From: Shewanella algidipiscicola
GTDB lineage: Bacteria; Pseudomonadota; Gammaproteobacteria; Enterobacterales; Shewanellaceae
Assembly (NCBI RefSeq): GCF_003605125.1
Contig: NZ_QPQT01000005.1
Location: 204,009-268,008 of the forward strand
Direction of reading: 5' to 3'
Length of the DNA stretch: 64,000 nucleotides
Positions 1-8,380 of this stretch are shown piece after piece; the stretch's first letter is position 1; every line of letters begins with the position of its first letter. The position numbers were made by a program, and so were the translations under genes. The notes beneath the pieces are model-generated. The model was given only the letters and a program-made list of their open reading frames with translations. It ran no database searches and was not told where the DNA came from.

Positions 1-235
1 GCAAGTACATAAGTTAGCACTACATTTTGCTCAATCCATCGCGTTTGTTCTGCAATCAGATGCTGGCATTAAACGCCTTAAGTTTTCTGAAGAGTTTAGA
101 GCAGGCAATGACGAAGTGGGCACCGAAGATCCTATCGCACGACTGGACGCAGACTTTGCCCTAATGGGCAGTGAATTAATTGCTTTGATGAACGCCTTAG
201 TTGAAGTGCTTGGCGGTTTCGAAGATAGCCTGTAA
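1..235 (+). CDS. rdgC: Recombination-associated protein RdgC, C-terminal part (cut by window edge)
   Basis: The frame is open from base 2 and ends with TAA at 233-235, giving the last 77 residues. The run KLALHF...SIAFVL, then IKRLKF, then the RLDADFALM block and a GG near the end, follows the C-terminus of E. coli RdgC closely. RdgC is a ring-shaped DNA-binding protein that restrains RecA-dependent recombination and is nucleoid associated. The N-terminal three quarters lie outside the window, so start and promoter cannot be judged. A strong hairpin terminator follows 70 bases downstream, so the gene probably ends its transcription unit. Confidence 0.9.
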   Translation, partial: QVHKLALHFAQSIAFVLQSDAGIKRLKFSEEFRAGNDEVGTEDPIARLDADFALMGSELIALMNALVEVLGGFEDSL

Positions 236-307
236 AGCACTTAATCACTCAATTAATGAGCAAGGTTTAACCCCTTTACGGGTTGACTGAGCTGCAATTG
301 ATAAACA

Positions 308-334
308 GCCACCGCAATCCGCGGTGGCTTTTTT
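308..334 (+). terminator. Rho-independent terminator after rdgC
   Basis: Perfect 8-bp stem GCCACCGC / GCGGTGGC with a 5-base loop, followed by six T. Confidence 0.85.
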
Positions 335-957
335 GTCTTAGGTCTCTTGCCCCAATATTTTGACACATATAGGGTTTCATATGACAACCATATCCGCACG
401 CATTAAGCGTTAACACCAGATATGTTAAAAACGTTAGATTGCTGCTTGCTGGCGACGTTACTCAAGACAACATAATCGCGGCCCATACTTAACCTTGAAC
501 TCATGTGACACAGCGCCGACGTCATAGGTAATGAAAATGGATAAAGATATCTCTTCAGATCAGGCTTTGATAACAGGTTATCCCTGCATTTAAAGCGAGA
601 ATTAAAACCTAACGGCTTAAGCTTATCGATCACCCTTGATACTTATTTTTACCTATTCGCGGTAAGTTAACCGTCAAGATGATCGCATCAGTTATTGCTT
701 CGCCCATCACACCTCAAGCTTAACCGAGATAAGCCAGAGTTAGACTAAAGTCGAAATGACATTTGACTTTAACATAAGAGAGGGCAATAAAAAGACATTT
801 AAAATCAAAATCAAGTGCATAGCTGGTTTCTCACACGCCTGCTTCTGTTATTATTGCTGCCTTATAAGGTTCGTGATTAAAACCTAGAATAGTATTGAGT
901 TACGGACACAACCCCAAAATCATAACAAGCCCTTAATAAGGTGGTTGCGAGATACCC
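335..957. other. Intergenic region without a recognised gene
   Basis: A 620-bp stretch between the rdgC terminator and the TPR gene. A 76-codon minus-strand frame at 403-633 has no visible ribosome site or domain and is not called. The last 200 bases are AT-rich with TTGACT near 763 and AT-rich hexamers downstream, so a promoter for the TPR gene probably lies here, but no single site stands out. Confidence 0.4.
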
Positions 958-3111
958 ATGCGCGCTTTTTTCTACTGTCTATTAGTACCTGCATTCTTGT
1001 ATTGCTCTGTGGCGACCGCTGCGTATAGTCAACTTCAACTCGTGTCGCAAGAGGTTAAATTGAGAGAAACGCCGAGTCAGCTTTTTCAGGAGATGATGCA
1101 ATCCCTCAACTTTGATCTCAGCTTTAATAATGACACTGAATTTAGGCAAATAGCTCATGAGCATGGATTCGATGCTGAGGGGTTAGAAGAGCAACTGCAA
1201 TGGCTGGCGCGCATTTACCTTGAATCTGACTTAGGGGAAAACGCCAGCATATCCAAAGCCTCAGCCATTATTACATCATTAGAAACCATTGCCGACACGC
1301 CTTATGATATGAGTAAATTATATATGCTAAAGGCACGCAAAATTGGCAGAGAAAAGCAAGATTACCAACAAGCTATCGCACTCTACACCCAAGCGCTTAA
1401 TCAACTGGATAACTCTGAAGATGTTCGTACTGTGCTGCTTAGGCACAATATTCATCATCAATTAGGCGACCTCTACCGTATCACCTTACACACCGCTCAG
1501 GCTCAGTTCCACCTTAATCAATATCGACAGCTAGCCTATCAGCTCAATAATGACTATCTCAGCGCCAACGCTGAAGCGGCACTAGGTAAGTTTTACACTA
1601 AAAATGAACAGTTTAACAAAGCATTACAGCATTACACCCAGGCTATTCGTCGCTCAGAAAACATCAACCAGCCCTTCTTGAATGCGATATTATCACTTAG
1701 GCTAGCGCGGGTTTATCGCGAACTGCAATCTTGGGATGAAGCACTACAATATGCTCACAAAGCGGCAGACGGTTTTAAAGCGCTCAACAACAATAATTAC
1801 TTATCCAGTTGCATGACTGCCATCGCAATTGTTTATGCCGAGCAAGGATTATGGAATCAAGCCATCGATTATTATCTTAATGCGCAACAAATTGATGTTA
1901 AAAGCGGTAACCTCACCGCGCAGGCGCTTAACTTCCATAATTTAGGTGAAGCCTATTTTAATAACAATGAAGCCCAAACAGCATTAGACTTTTTAATAAA
2001 AGCCAACAGCTTATTTTTACAGAAAAAAAGCAAACATTATTTGGTATACAACGACCTACTTATCGCTCAAGTTGCCAGCAGTATTGAGGATTGGCACATG
2101 GTTAATAATTATGCCGCTAAGGCCTTTGTTTTGGCTAAAGAAAAAAGTCTCTTAGAGCAGATGGTTGAGGCATTACGCTATCGTACTCAGGCCTTTATAG
2201 CGCTTGGTGACACAGAAAAAGCTCACAACGCGTTGACTCAACTGCTCGATCTTAGCGATGAGCTTAATCAACAAGCCAATGAAAAGCCTGAATCCAACGA
2301 AAATAGTCTGGCAGAACAAAAGCTTGCGCTGCAATTGAGTCAATTAAAAACTACGAGCAATATCCAGCAGCAACAAAGTGCTCAATTTAAAACAGCATTA
2401 GTGATTAGCCTAGTCTTGGCAGCCATGTTGTTATTAACCTGTATTTATCAATGGCGCAGTAAGCAACAAATTAGCCTACGAAAAGGGGCGTTAAAAAAGC
2501 GACTCACTAATGAGCCCGTCAGCGAAATTAATGGCTACCGTGGATTAACTGAATCCCTAAGCCAAGCCGATAAACTGGCCATGGTGGGATTAATCTCGCT
2601 AACTAACAAACACAATATTGACATCCAATGGGGGGTAGACGCCTACCAGCAAGTGATGCTGAAATTTATGTCGCAATTAGATCTACAGCTAGAATGCGAC
2701 AGCTATTTAATTCGCCCCGGTGTGCTGGCTATCACCCTCAAGCAATCGATAGCACCAATGATGCTATTAGGCGATATTCGCCGCGTGCTTGAAACCCAAC
2801 CAAAGCTTAATGATGCTCAGTTACATTTAGGCATATTAAGCTTGCCACTATTACAAGATCCCGATATTAAGCTCGAACCTAATATCTATTTTAACGTGCT
2901 TCAGATGATGGTGGCTGGTGCAATAAGCCTTGGCCATAATAAAGACTATTTTGTCTCTATTATTCCGCTGAGTTTTGCCCCTGTTGCTATATTTTCTCCG
3001 CCGCTCTACTCACACTTAGAAAAAGGTATCAGTCGCGGCTTGGTTAAAGTGGAATGCAACGATGATAAAACACTTATTCGTTGGCCAAGTGATCATATAA
3101 CCATTGATTAA
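958..3111 (+). CDS. Exported TPR protein with one membrane anchor and a degenerate GGDEF-like C-terminus
   Basis: 717 residues. A signal peptide-like N-terminus (residues 1-22, ending ATAAYS) is followed by a helical region of TPR repeats from about 100 to 440; motifs such as ALQHYTQAI and AIDYYLNAQQ fit the TPR pattern. A single transmembrane helix lies near 479-498. The cytoplasmic C-terminus (about 540-717) has the size and spacing of a GGDEF domain but no GG[DE]EF motif, so cyclase activity is unlikely. The layout suggests a periplasmic TPR sensor coupled to a dead signalling domain. It lies 188 bp upstream of an active-looking diguanylate cyclase on the same strand, which may be its functional partner; that link is inference. 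Confidence 0.7.
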   Translation: MRAFFYCLLVPAFLYCSVATAAYSQLQLVSQEVKLRETPSQLFQEMMQSLNFDLSFNNDTEFRQIAHEHGFDAEGLEEQLQWLARIYLESDLGENASISKASAIITSLETIADTPYDMSKLYMLKARKIGREKQDYQQAIALYTQALNQLDNSEDVRTVLLRHNIHHQLGDLYRITLHTAQAQFHLNQYRQLAYQLNNDYLSANAEAALGKFYTKNEQFNKALQHYTQAIRRSENINQPFLNAILSLRLARVYRELQSWDEALQYAHKAADGFKALNNNNYLSSCMTAIAIVYAEQGLWNQAIDYYLNAQQIDVKSGNLTAQALNFHNLGEAYFNNNEAQTALDFLIKANSLFLQKKSKHYLVYNDLLIAQVASSIEDWHMVNNYAAKAFVLAKEKSLLEQMVEALRYRTQAFIALGDTEKAHNALTQLLDLSDELNQQANEKPESNENSLAEQKLALQLSQLKTTSNIQQQQSAQFKTALVISLVLAAMLLLTCIYQWRSKQQISLRKGALKKRLTNEPVSEINGYRGLTESLSQADKLAMVGLISLTNKHNIDIQWGVDAYQQVMLKFMSQLDLQLECDSYLIRPGVLAITLKQSIAPMMLLGDIRRVLETQPKLNDAQLHLGILSLPLLQDPDIKLEPNIYFNVLQMMVAGAISLGHNKDYFVSIIPLSFAPVAIFSPPLYSHLEKGISRGLVKVECNDDKTLIRWPSDHITID

Positions 3112-3298
3112 AAGGTTAAAATTGCGGATAAGCACGCATCTCTAGTCCAAAGTTCATTTGCTAAGGCTCATGAATGATATACCATTAGTGTTATCGAAAT
3201 TTGCTTTAAAGTGCTATGCAACTGAACGATTGCTAGATGCGCTGCATAAGATATTTTTACCATTATGATTACGCTCAATTACAATTATAAGGTCTAGC

Positions 3299-4855
3299 AT
3301 GAAAGACTCCATGGCAAGTGTGTCCCAACTATCACTTCTGCAGCAGAAGCTTCATAGTGCTAAAACCGCATTGAATGAGCTAAGCGAACAAAAAAACCAA
3401 AACCAACATGCTTTGCTGCAGTTTATTAGCCAGCTCAGTCTCGCCTGCAAAGGCCAAAGTATCGAACTCGATAACAAGTTAGCCAAATTGCGCCATAATC
3501 TGGCAAGTATCGAACATATCGAAGAGGTCTTGCCTGAGTTAGTCGAAGTTGAGCATTTAGTTAAACAGCAATATCACTATATGATGGCGCAGTTAGAAGA
3601 TGGCCGCGCCAACTTAACTAAAGTGGTACGCCAGCTACAGCGATTTGACTCATTACCCGACAAACTCACAAAAGAGCTCGCCTATTTTAAGCAAGATTTG
3701 GGTAAACCGTTTTACACCTGCTGGGATTACTTCCCTAAGGTAAGAAGTCTTGTCAATTTTTATAATGCAATTTTACAGGCACAATTAGCCCAAGATGATC
3801 CCCTCTCTGTGTTACCTAAACACCGCCAACTCGCCCATGAATTGGCTCAGATGGTCTCAGAAATCGAATTTCGCAAAGATCAGCGCGATCAAGTTTTAGT
3901 CATCAAAGACTATTTAGCCGGTGAGATTGATATTGACGGCCTCATCGATGCCTATCAAACCGTATTAACGCTATTGCTGGAAAATATTGCGCTAGAGAAA
4001 AGTGCCTCAAAAGAATTTTTGTATGTACTCAACGATGCGCTATCGGCTGTACGAGAAGTGGTCACAGACTCCTATAACAATAGTCAACGCAGTTTCCAAC
4101 TCAAGCAGCAACTTAATCGAGAAATTAATTCGCGGGTGGATAACGTGGGTGAAGCAGTCATCGATATTAATGATATTGACCAGCTCAAATCACAGGTGGC
4201 TGAACAACTGGTTTCGATCCGCACCGCCCTCGGCCGCAAAGAAGCACTAGAGCAACGTGAACAAGCCCTGCTACGCAAATCCATCGAAACCATGCGTGAT
4301 GAGCTTAATGAGCTAAGTAAAGAAGCCAGTGTCTACAAGGAACGACTATTTGAGCAACAAAAGCTCACTATGCTTGACTCCTTAACACAACTGCCTAATC
4401 GAGCGGCGCTTGAAGAGCGTATGGAGCTCGAATACCGCAATTACCAACGTCACAAACAGCCATTATGGGTGGCTGTGGCTGATATCGACCACTTCAAAGC
4501 GATTAATGATAGTTTTGGTCACAGCACGGGCGATAAAACCTTACAGGTGATCTCCATGGCGCTGAAAAACTCCTTGAGGGATTCTGAATTTGTAGCCCGT
4601 TACGGCGGTGAAGAATTTGTACTACTTATCCCCGATGTCTCTGCTACCGATATAAAACATCTGCTCAATCGTGTAAGGGAAAAAGTAAAAAATATTCCTT
4701 TTAAATTTAAAAATCAGAGAATTACAGTTACAGTGTCTATAGGTGCTGCACAACTTCTCGATACTGAGCAGATAAATGAAACTTTCGAGCGAGCCGATGC
4801 AGCCCTCTACCAGGCTAAACACGAAAGCAGAGACAGAGTGATTATTGACGCGTAA
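3299..4855 (+). CDS. Diguanylate cyclase with helical N-terminal region
   Basis: 518 residues. The C-terminal about 165 residues form a GGDEF domain: LTQLPNRAAL opens it, DIDHFKAINDSFGH gives the metal and nucleotide site, and ARYGGEEFVLL is an intact GGEEF active-site motif. No RxxD inhibitory site is evident before GGEEF. The N-terminal 340 residues are almost wholly helical and charged (coiled coil near 310-350) with no membrane segment, so the protein is cytoplasmic and likely dimerises through this part. It should make c-di-GMP from two GTP. The ATG at 3299 has AAGG about 6 bases upstream. The upstream TPR gene may belong to the same regulatory unit. Confidence 0.88.
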   Translation: MKDSMASVSQLSLLQQKLHSAKTALNELSEQKNQNQHALLQFISQLSLACKGQSIELDNKLAKLRHNLASIEHIEEVLPELVEVEHLVKQQYHYMMAQLEDGRANLTKVVRQLQRFDSLPDKLTKELAYFKQDLGKPFYTCWDYFPKVRSLVNFYNAILQAQLAQDDPLSVLPKHRQLAHELAQMVSEIEFRKDQRDQVLVIKDYLAGEIDIDGLIDAYQTVLTLLLENIALEKSASKEFLYVLNDALSAVREVVTDSYNNSQRSFQLKQQLNREINSRVDNVGEAVIDINDIDQLKSQVAEQLVSIRTALGRKEALEQREQALLRKSIETMRDELNELSKEASVYKERLFEQQKLTMLDSLTQLPNRAALEERMELEYRNYQRHKQPLWVAVADIDHFKAINDSFGHSTGDKTLQVISMALKNSLRDSEFVARYGGEEFVLLIPDVSATDIKHLLNRVREKVKNIPFKFKNQRITVTVSIGAAQLLDTEQINETFERADAALYQAKHESRDRVIIDA

Positions 4856-4999
4856 CCCGAAGCACAAACCGAAGATTTAGCCATCGACTAAAGTCCCCTG
4901 ACATAGTCATATCGCTAAGGCCTCATCACTTAACCCCATAGTGAGCATCGGGCTTTCTCCTGTCATCTTCATGCATCACTCTGTACATAAGGAGATGCC

Positions 5000-6352
5000 A
5001 TGATCGTCAATATCAGCCCTAGAGGCAGTATGGATCAACTTTCACAACTGGAAGTCGATCGCCTCAAACAAAACGCCAGCAGTGAGCTGTATCAATTATT
5101 TCGCAGTTGCGCACTCGCGGTACTCGCCTCAGGTTCCCATACCGATGATGCCTTACAACTGTTTGAACAGTATCGTGATTTTAATATCAATGTGCTCCGC
5201 CGTGAGCGGGGCATAAAGATAGAATTAATCAATCCGCCAGAAGCGGCTTTTGTCGATGGTAATATTATTGCGGGCATTCAAGAACACTTGTTCGCCGTCT
5301 TACGCGATATCGTCTATTTAAGTGACCGCTACGACAACCTCAAGCATATCAACCTCACGAATTCGAGCCACATCACTAATGTAGTATTTGATATTTTACG
5401 TAATGCTCAAGCCATTCCTCGCCGCGAGCCCAATATTGTCGTGTGTTGGGGTGGCCATAGTATTAATGCAGATGAATACCAATACACCCGCGAAGTCGGC
5501 TATCAGTTAGGTTTACGTAATCTCGATATTTGTACCGGTTGTGGCCCTGGCGCGATGGAAGGGCCCATGAAAGGCGCGGCGATAGGTCACGCCAAACAAC
5601 GGGTTCGCGATGCAAGATACATAGGCTTAACCGAACCCAGCATCATCGCCGCCGAGCCTCCCAATCAAATTGTGAATGAACTCATCATTCTCCCTGATAT
5701 CGAAAAGCGCCTAGAAGCTTTTGTACGCCTTGGCCATGGCATCATTATCTTCCCTGGCGGTGCCGGAACCGCCGAAGAGCTACTCTATCTACTGGGTATT
5801 TTACTCAATAAAGAAAATCAGCCATTACCCTTCCCTCTCATTTTAACTGGGCCAAAAGAGAGTGAGGACTATTTTCGTAAAATTGATGAATTTATTGCCG
5901 CGACATTAGGCCAAGAAGCACAGAATAAGTACCAAATCATCATAGATGATCCCGTGCATGTTGCTCGCATTATGAGCCATGGCATGGATGACATTAAGCA
6001 CTACCGCAAAGAAATTGGCGACTCTTACCAGTATAATTGGTCACTAAAAATTGAACCCGAATTTCAATTACCTTTTACTCCAACCCACGAAGTAATGAGT
6101 AACTTAAACCTTTATTTTATTAATAATAAAGCAGAGCTTGCCGCCAACTTAAGGCGTGCATTTTCTGGAATCGTAGCAGGAAATGTGAAGATGGATACCA
6201 TCAGAGATGTTCAAAAGTTTGGTCCATTTGAGCTTAAAGGCGACCCCAAACTCATGGCGATAATGGATACATTATTGCAAGCCTTTGTCGCCCAGCAACG
6301 CATGAAATTACCCGGAAGCACCTATCTTCCTTGCTATAAAATAGTCACCTAA
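5000..6352 (+). CDS. ppnN: Pyrimidine/purine nucleotide 5'-monophosphate nucleosidase PpnN
   Basis: 450 residues, the usual length of PpnN (YgdH), including the N-terminal regulatory segment and the C-terminal extension ([14 protein letters not shown]). The central LOG-like fold shows [16 protein letters not shown] and the signature [14 protein letters not shown] (PGGAGT at residues 252-257), which binds the phosphate and ribose. The enzyme cleaves the N-glycosidic bond of nucleoside monophosphates to free base and ribose 5-phosphate, and in E. coli it is stimulated by (p)ppGpp. The ATG is preceded by AAGGAG 7 bases upstream. It lies before xni on the same strand with a 65-bp gap, so the two may be co-transcribed. 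Confidence 0.95.
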   Translation: MIVNISPRGSMDQLSQLEVDRLKQNASSELYQLFRSCALAVLASGSHTDDALQLFEQYRDFNINVLRRERGIKIELINPPEAAFVDGNIIAGIQEHLFAVLRDIVYLSDRYDNLKHINLTNSSHITNVVFDILRNAQAIPRREPNIVVCWGGHSINADEYQYTREVGYQLGLRNLDICTGCGPGAMEGPMKGAAIGHAKQRVRDARYIGLTEPSIIAAEPPNQIVNELIILPDIEKRLEAFVRLGHGIIIFPGGAGTAEELLYLLGILLNKENQPLPFPLILTGPKESEDYFRKIDEFIAATLGQEAQNKYQIIIDDPVHVARIMSHGMDDIKHYRKEIGDSYQYNWSLKIEPEFQLPFTPTHEVMSNLNLYFINNKAELAANLRRAFSGIVAGNVKMDTIRDVQKFGPFELKGDPKLMAIMDTLLQAFVAQQRMKLPGSTYLPCYKIVT

Positions 6353-6417
6353 TCCATAACGACTTACCTTAAATAGGTAGTTTTATTATCAGCTAAACCA
6401 GAGACCCGATACATTTT

Positions 6418-7185
6418 ATGAATACGTTTTTAATCATCGATGGACTGAATCTGGTGCGGCGCATCCATGCCGCACAACCTAATGAAAACGATGTTAATGG
6501 CTTACCCCAACGTGTCGGATCCGCCTGCTTAAAACTACTCAAAACCCACACCCCATCCCATGTTGCTATTGTATGGGACGGTGATGCCATTTCTTGGCGC
6601 AAACGTTTATATGAAGATTATAAAAAAGGCCGAAAGCCTATGCCTGATGCGCTAGCAAAGGCATTAGAGGGCATTAAAGGCCACTTGGCAGAGCTCGGAA
6701 TAAACTCTATCAACGCGCAAGCGGAAGCCGATGATGTCATAGCCACACTCGCCACTAAAATGAGTCAAGCACATAGGGCCATTATCGTCTCCACCGATAA
6801 AGGCTTCACGCAATTACTGCACCCCAATATTTTACTGTGGGACTACTTTAATCAGTGTGAAATCAGTATCGCAGAGCGCGAGCAAAAGCTGGGAGTCGAT
6901 CGCAGTCAATTTATCGACTTTTTAGCGCTAGCTGGTGATAACGGTAACAAGATCCCTGGCGTGCCAGGCATTGGTCCTAAATCGGCTTCAGAACTATTAA
7001 AAACCTATATAACCTTAGCCAATATCTATGCTTCTCTAGACAATGTAGGGGCTAAACAGGCAAAAAAACTTGAGCAAGGAAAACCACTTGCCAGACTTAG
7101 CTATAAATTAGTCCAACTTCAAACAAACATGCCACTCAATACTCATTTAGCCTATTTTAGGGTCACACAGTCAAATGGCACGTAA
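6418..7185 (+). CDS. xni: Flap endonuclease Xni (exonuclease IX family)
   Basis: 255 residues, typical for Xni. It begins with FLIIDGLNLVRRIHA (first metal Asp), continues with the HVAIVWDGDAISWR and AEADDVIATLA metal-binding blocks, and contains the GDNGNKIPGVPGIGPKSA helix-hairpin-helix region that binds DNA. The family resembles the 5'-nuclease domain of DNA polymerase I and cuts 5' flaps; Xni proteins lack two of the metal-binding carboxylates found in the polymerase domain. Downstream of ppnN, and followed by 140 bp before the next gene. Confidence 0.93.
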   Translation: MNTFLIIDGLNLVRRIHAAQPNENDVNGLPQRVGSACLKLLKTHTPSHVAIVWDGDAISWRKRLYEDYKKGRKPMPDALAKALEGIKGHLAELGINSINAQAEADDVIATLATKMSQAHRAIIVSTDKGFTQLLHPNILLWDYFNQCEISIAEREQKLGVDRSQFIDFLALAGDNGNKIPGVPGIGPKSASELLKTYITLANIYASLDNVGAKQAKKLEQGKPLARLSYKLVQLQTNMPLNTHLAYFRVTQSNGT

Positions 7186-7325
7186 ACATTGGCTTACTGA
7201 ATAAATCAACATATTTACTAAGCTAACGCTATCTTCATCATTTCATCTGCCTTATATTGTAAAGGTTATGTTAACTACTTAGGCGATACTGTGATCACCG
7301 CCCAATATAAGGAACCTGTACAGGC

Positions 7326-7712
7326 ATGAAATCAAAAGTCCCCGTTATTATTGGTACTCTGTTTGCGGCTTACGTCGCTTTTGTACTTGTAGTGGTGTTG
7401 GTTTATGAACCAAGCCCAGAGGATATGGATTGGCAAGACAGAGAGGCATACAATAAAGCAAAACTCAGTGAGTTAACCCTAGGCCAACCCTTAGATACGG
7501 TCACATTGGTACTAGGTAAAGCCGATTTTTCAGAGGCAAAAACTGTCAAGCAGGACTCGCTGCAAGTGTTATTTTACCGTACTCATCACACTAAGTCTGA
7601 CGGTGAAACCACCCGAGATGAATGCACCCCACTGCTGTTTAAAAACAATAAACTTATCGCATGGGGCCAAGATACTTATCAGCAATATTTAACCACTAAT
7701 ATCGGCGGTTAA
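7326..7712 (+). CDS. DUF3192 family small membrane-anchored protein
   Basis: 128 residues. One N-terminal hydrophobic helix (about residues 5-27) works as an anchor or uncleaved signal; the rest faces the periplasm by prediction. The motif LTLGQPLDTVTLVLGKADFSEA followed by LQVLFYRTHH and a CTPLLF strand matches DUF3192 proteins, which have a SmpA/BamE-like fold and no settled function. AAGGA lies about 12 bases before the ATG. The gene stands alone, convergent with the methyltransferase-like gene on the minus strand. Confidence 0.75.
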   Translation: MKSKVPVIIGTLFAAYVAFVLVVVLVYEPSPEDMDWQDREAYNKAKLSELTLGQPLDTVTLVLGKADFSEAKTVKQDSLQVLFYRTHHTKSDGETTRDECTPLLFKNNKLIAWGQDTYQQYLTTNIGG

Positions 7713-7752
7713 TACGCACAAAATCGCGCTGGCTAGACAGCAGGAGGCAGCG

Positions 7753-8286
7753 CTAACACCAGCGCCTAACACGCTGACAATACTCGTCATAGACCTTGGG
7801 AAAGCGTGCCCGTAGATAATGCTCCTCAGCCTTAATAGCAATATAATACACCCCCACACAGCTCGGGATCACACTTAGCATCACCCATAACGAGTCCAGT
7901 ATCGTTCCCAGCCCGAGGGGGTAAATACAAAAAATCATATAAATCGGATTACGCGAGTAGCGATAGTAGCCAGTGGTGATGATGCATGAGGCTGGCCCCC
8001 AAGGTTCTATAGAGGTGTGTTTTCGCTTAAAAATCAATAGCAAATGCACAAGCATCAATAAGCCAAGCAACATCAGCACCTGCGCCAGCACCTTTAGAAC
8101 TTGGGGCAATGCAATACCCGAAGGATAATACTGCTCGGCCACATAGGCTAACACCATCATAATGATAAAGACGAGCGGTGGTGGAAACCTCACCTTAGCG
8201 CCTTGATTGTCAGGGTCTTGTTTGTCAGCAAGGATATTAACTCGCTGTTTATTGTCAGTATCTACATCGTTATTTTTAACTGTCAT
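7753..8286 (-). CDS. Isoprenylcysteine carboxyl methyltransferase / PEMT-like membrane protein
   Basis: 177 residues from the ATG at 8286. Four hydrophobic helices and the C-terminal signature GYYRYSRNPIYMIF ... EEHYLRARFPKVYDEYC place it in the ICMT/phospholipid-methyltransferase-like family (COG2020), which uses S-adenosylmethionine; the substrate is unknown. The frame is open up to 8328, but that upstream part overlaps the terminator hairpin of the S9 peptidase gene (8314-8342). The ATG at 8286 has GGGGGTG 4 bases upstream, so the shorter start is preferred. Confidence 0.8.
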   Translation of the reverse strand: MTVKNNDVDTDNKQRVNILADKQDPDNQGAKVRFPPPLVFIIMMVLAYVAEQYYPSGIALPQVLKVLAQVLMLLGLLMLVHLLLIFKRKHTSIEPWGPASCIITTGYYRYSRNPIYMIFCIYPLGLGTILDSLWVMLSVIPSCVGVYYIAIKAEEHYLRARFPKVYDEYCQRVRRWC

Positions 8287-8313
8287 GGACACCCCCGCTG
8301 TTATCTTGGATAA

Positions 8314-8342
8314 CAAAAAGCCGAGCAAGGGTACGCTCGGCT
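8314..8342 (-). terminator. Terminator of the S9 peptidase gene
   Basis: On the minus strand an 8-bp stem AGCCGAGC / GCTCGGCT with an 8-base loop is followed by a T run. It lies between the S9 peptidase stop and the methyltransferase-like start. Confidence 0.8.
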
Positions 8343-8380
8343 TTCATTCTATTTGCTCATTGCCTTTGCATTAAGATCTC

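Noticed and set aside
403..633. 76-codon minus-strand frame downstream of rdgC
   Set aside because: No ribosome site, domain or neighbour support.
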